From contig NC_066856.1 in NCBI RefSeq assembly GCF_001640805.2, forward strand, positions 19,225,712 to 19,289,711: DNA of 64,000 bases. Direction: 5' to 3'. A program made the position numbers and the translations under genes. Below the pieces are notes generated by a model. The model made no database searches. It saw only the letters and a list, made by a program, of their open reading frames with translations, and was not told the DNA's origin. Origin of the DNA: Lates calcarifer. Its lineage: Eukaryota > Chordata > Actinopteri > Centropomidae. Positions 54,816-64,000 of the stretch are shown piece after piece; within the stretch, counting starts at the first letter, position 1; each line of letters starts with the position of its first letter.

Positions 54816-57300
54816 AATACGTCATTAAACGGCTTTTATGATTTGACTTCCATGTTTTTATACTTTTCATACTCTATACTACTTTTTATATATTACCCAT
54901 GATGCCTTTCTCCTTCTGGTGGCTCCAGTTAAGACTGCTACGTCTTTGTAACTCATGTTTCTGCTCACTGTCGAGGTTTTAAATTGTCGCTGTAAATAAA
55001 TAAACACACACACACTATAAAAACTGGTACAACCACAGTCTGAGCTGTTCACTGAGCACTTCAGTGCCAAGTGCCTTGCTTAAGAGCACTCCAGCAGCGG
55101 TAATGACTGTGGAACAAGTTCTTTTCTCTCTTGCACCTTCTCCACTCTGATTCTTCCTGTTTTCTCCAGAGACTAAACAGAAATATTCGCTCTCTTAATC
55201 CAGGTTTGTCCGGAGCTTTCTTTTGCAGCTGATGGTGAAAGAGCAAACTCCACCCACGGCTGAAGACCAGGAGAGACGGCCGAGAGGCTTCAAGAAAAAG
55301 CTTGTAAGTTGTCCGTGAGTTATTTCTCTTTGTCAGATGAATGCATCACAGCTCCATTAGAAGACAGAGCAAGATAAGTGAAAACAGTTCCACTGTCATC
55401 CCAGCCTCCTTCCTCTTGAATATTTTTCCCTTTGCTCTGGTGTTTATCGTGCTGTCAGTGAAATGATGGAAAAGAAAACAGCCCCTGTCCTCGAAATACC
55501 TCCACTGCCCCCAAAATCCTCCCTCCCTGCAGGTTTTCTTTGAGCCACTGGATGGCGCCACAGAAGCGCAATCTGAGTCTAATGATGCCAGAAGTATGTG
55601 GACGTTAGTTTTCTTCCAGCTTTAGTGTCCTCAGCACAGATCCAGCTCCTTAAAGACTTAGTTTTCCTAGTTTCCTAGTTTTCCTCGCACAAAACTCTGA
55701 TCTCAACTTCATCCGACACCGTCAGGATGAGCTGGATTCTGAGCCAGACCTGACCACAGCTCAGTGTCCACATACTTCTGGCCATGTAATGCAGCTCTCT
55801 CACGTCAAATGTGTCTTTTTACCTGATCTCTGAGACTTTAATACTCTGAATCCCAACAGTGACAGACGGAGGAAGACTCGTGCAGCTTTGTAAAGCTGCA
55901 GCGAGTGTGTGTGGTGTGTGTGGGGAAATACCTGCCGTGACATGACATCACTGACTCAGGTGTGTCTTGAGAATGCACAGCAACAAACACATGACTTCAC
56001 ACTCACACAAAGAAGCTGGAACATAAAACTCACTAACCTATGACTTCACATATCACAGTACAACTTCCAAATCACAGCCTCTTACTCAGGTGAGACGGAT
56101 CACAGGTGTGTCTGCAGGTTAGTGAGGAGAAGCTGCCGCCAGATGTTTTTCCCACAGTCTCAGGTGTCGGCAGCAGCTGCAGAGAGCAGTGACAGCAGGG
56201 TGTGTGAAATCACAACCCTGCTTTCGAATGTGTCCCTGCACGACTCTCCAAACCTCAGCCTGCAACGTGAGTCAGCCTGAGGCCAGCAGTGACATTTACA
56301 GGACGGGTGCAGGGTTGGTGGATGCGGGGGTGGAGCTACACAGGCTGAACTGCAGGTACAGTTCCTGAAAAGGTTCCAGAAAAAGCCACGGGAAGCAGGA
56401 GTGAAGCTGATTTAAAGCGCTCGTCCTGCAGACATAAGTGAAATCTGATTGTTCCTACGAGGATGAGTCAGTGTCCTGAGGTGGAAGTAGGTGATTGAAC
56501 TGCTCTCGTCACCTACACGAGCTGTTAAACTCTTGAAGTGACTCTGCAGGAAGTTTGACGTCAAGAACTTCTGTGGTTTTTCTAAAGTACAAGTCAGCTC
56601 TGTCTGAGGACCAGACACCCGCCCTGTTCACCTGATGTAGCCCCTCAGACCTCCTCCTCCTCCTCAACCTGAAGAAGGAGCTCGGCAGCCGCCATTTTGA
56701 CCGTGATGACGATGTCACTGCTGCTGTGACTGGAAACAGAAAGAGCACGAAACTCATCAAGTTGTGAGGCTGTGCCAGTCATGACTGAGCTCAGCTGAGG
56801 GAGAGTTAGCCTGTTTAGTGTCCAACATAGGGGTCAGGCCACTCTAAAGGGTCACTAGATGAACTTCAAGGGTCGGGAGAGAAAAAGTTCAGAGTTATAT
56901 TTACGTCTGGTTTTTCTCTAACCTGTAATACTCAGCAAACTAGACACGGTTTTTATTGTTAGAGGTCACAGGCTGGAAATGCCAGTGGTAATCCAACAAA
57001 CAGTGTGTTTTACTGTGTGTGATCATCACATGTTGTTTTGTGTAAATGCAGAGGACCACAGAGAATGATGTTTCATGCAGATGTGCTGGAGCTTTAAACA
57101 TAAACACTCAAAGTAAACGTGAGGTGAGTGGATGTGCTCGGTCAGTGTTTGCTGGGTTTGGACTCGTGAAGGGAATCAGAGCTGAGCAGAGGGCAGAGGA
57201 GTCACCGCTTCACTGTCCCTCTGATGTGACATTAAGACATAAATGAAGCATGAAAATGTCCCTCGTGGGTTTTTTAAAGGCCATTTTAGCACTCAGGAGC
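54816..57300. other. pld1-tnik intergenic region
   Basis: No gene recognised. A Tc1-like fragment lies at 55680-55800 and a shortened TTACCCATGAT motif at about 54894. Confidence 0.5.
55680..55800 (+). mobile_element. Tc1-like transposon fragment
   Basis: ATCTCAACTTCATCCGACAC ... CAGGATGAGCTGGATTCTG matches the DLNP...DEL region of a Tc1 transposase in a decayed frame. It ends GTCCACATACTTCTGGCCAT, the usual terminal phrase of this element type. Confidence 0.5.
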
Positions 57301-57613
57301 ACGCGGGGGCAGGGTGGAGCCCCCCCCCCTCGCCCTGACTGACTGTGACCTGCAGCTCCCAGCCTCTGATTGATTACCACTTAGTTTGTCCTTAATAAGC
57401 TGCCATACAGGCGCAGACAGCTGTGTGTGTTCGCGTCTTGTCACCATCACTCTGAAGGTGTGTGGTGTGTGTGTGTGTGAGACATTGTGGGCGTCTCTGT
57501 CTGTAGCGCAGCCTCCTCACAGGCCACTCCCGGGAAGCGCGCTGCTGTTCCGCCTCACAGACGGACGGACGGACGGAGTGTGTTCGCTCTCAGCGCGCCG
57601 CGGCTGCTGTGCG

Positions 57614-57674
<61 letters not shown>

Positions 57675-58007
57675 TCTCTCTCCTGTGCAGATTGTGGGGG
57701 TCGAGGTGGAGGCATGTAGCACCGGATTCACCGGATTCACGGCGCCGAGCAGCATGTAGCACCTGGAGCTCCGCGCACATCGCCTCCTCCCTGCGCTCCT
57801 CCTCCGTCTTCTCTCCCTCCTGGAGCGCTCGTCTCTGCTTCCCTGAAGGCATCGCCTGCACGAGCATTTCCGGGGATTTTTTTGGGGGTGGGTGGGGGGA
57901 TTTATTTATTTTAGAGGAGTGTGAGTTCATCCCCGCCGCTCTGCACCTCTCGGTCGATGGTCGTTGAGGAAGCTTCCATCTTGAGTCCCGTATCTACCGA
58001 GAGAACC
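57300..58007 (+). promoter_or_regulatory. tnik: tnik CpG-rich promoter and 5' UTR
   Basis: GC- and CpG-rich block around the first coding exon. A long (CT)n tract (57614-57682) followed by CCTGTGCAG|ATTGTGG reads as a strong splice acceptor at 57690, so the ATG exon may start at 57691 with a non-coding exon upstream. (ACGG)n is at 57559-57577. An in-frame upstream ATG is at 57957. Confidence 0.55.
57614..57682 (+). repeat. (CT)n microsatellite in tnik 5' region
   Basis: About 69 nt of CT with two TG interruptions, placed as a polypyrimidine tract before a CAG. Confidence 0.9.

Positions 58008-64000
<5,993 letters not shown>

Noticed and set aside
57386..57967. 193-codon frame upstream of tnik
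   Set aside because: Mostly (CT)n-encoded Leu/Ser and alternative reading of the tnik 5' UTR; no conserved content.

Overview
The window is teleost nuclear DNA. Split genes with GT-AG introns, about 80% non-coding sequence, dense (TG)n/(AC)n microsatellites and several dispersed repeat families of types common in spiny-rayed fishes all point this way. I recognise six protein-coding genes by translating and joining exons by hand.

Left cluster, 1-15.6 kb. The 3' end of eif2s3 (+) runs off the left edge. It is followed by lrrc31 (+, 2.9-5.9 kb), lrrc34 (-, 6.5-9.3 kb) and mynn (-, 10.7-13.9 kb, with a promoter near 15.57 kb). Adjacency of mynn, lrrc34 and lrrc31 matches the human 3q26.2 order (MYNN-LRRC34-LRRIQ4-LRRC31), apart from LRRIQ4, which I do not see. 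lrrc31 and lrrc34 are tail-to-tail with 3' ends almost touching. lrrc34 has a near-palindromic RFX X-box 27 bp upstream of its ATG. The mynn promoter carries the palindrome TCTCGCGAGA.

Middle, 15.6-37.9 kb. No convincing protein-coding exon. This stretch holds an orphan CpG-rich block (about 21.2-21.9 kb), degenerate tandem repeats, a decayed Tc1-like transposon and a likely pld1 promoter with a non-coding first exon (about 32.5-32.9 kb).

Right part, 37.9-64 kb. A complete 26-coding-exon pld1 (+) is followed, after about 5.8 kb, by the first two coding exons of tnik (+), which runs off the right edge. pld1 encodes phospholipase D1 with PX, PH and two HKD motifs, plus a symmetric 93-nt cassette exon in the loop region.

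Anomalies. Both lrrc31 (two +1 shifts in adjacent exons) and mynn (one -1 shift in a G-rich repeat) need single-base corrections to keep frame, while the other genes read cleanly. Three breaks at simple runs within 10 kb look more like consensus errors than gene death, but this needs checking. A long foldback repeat family has three copies, all in pld1 and tnik introns. I found no operon-like, CRISPR-like or otherwise wholly new gene system. The novel-looking material is regulatory sites, alternative-splicing candidates and repeats.
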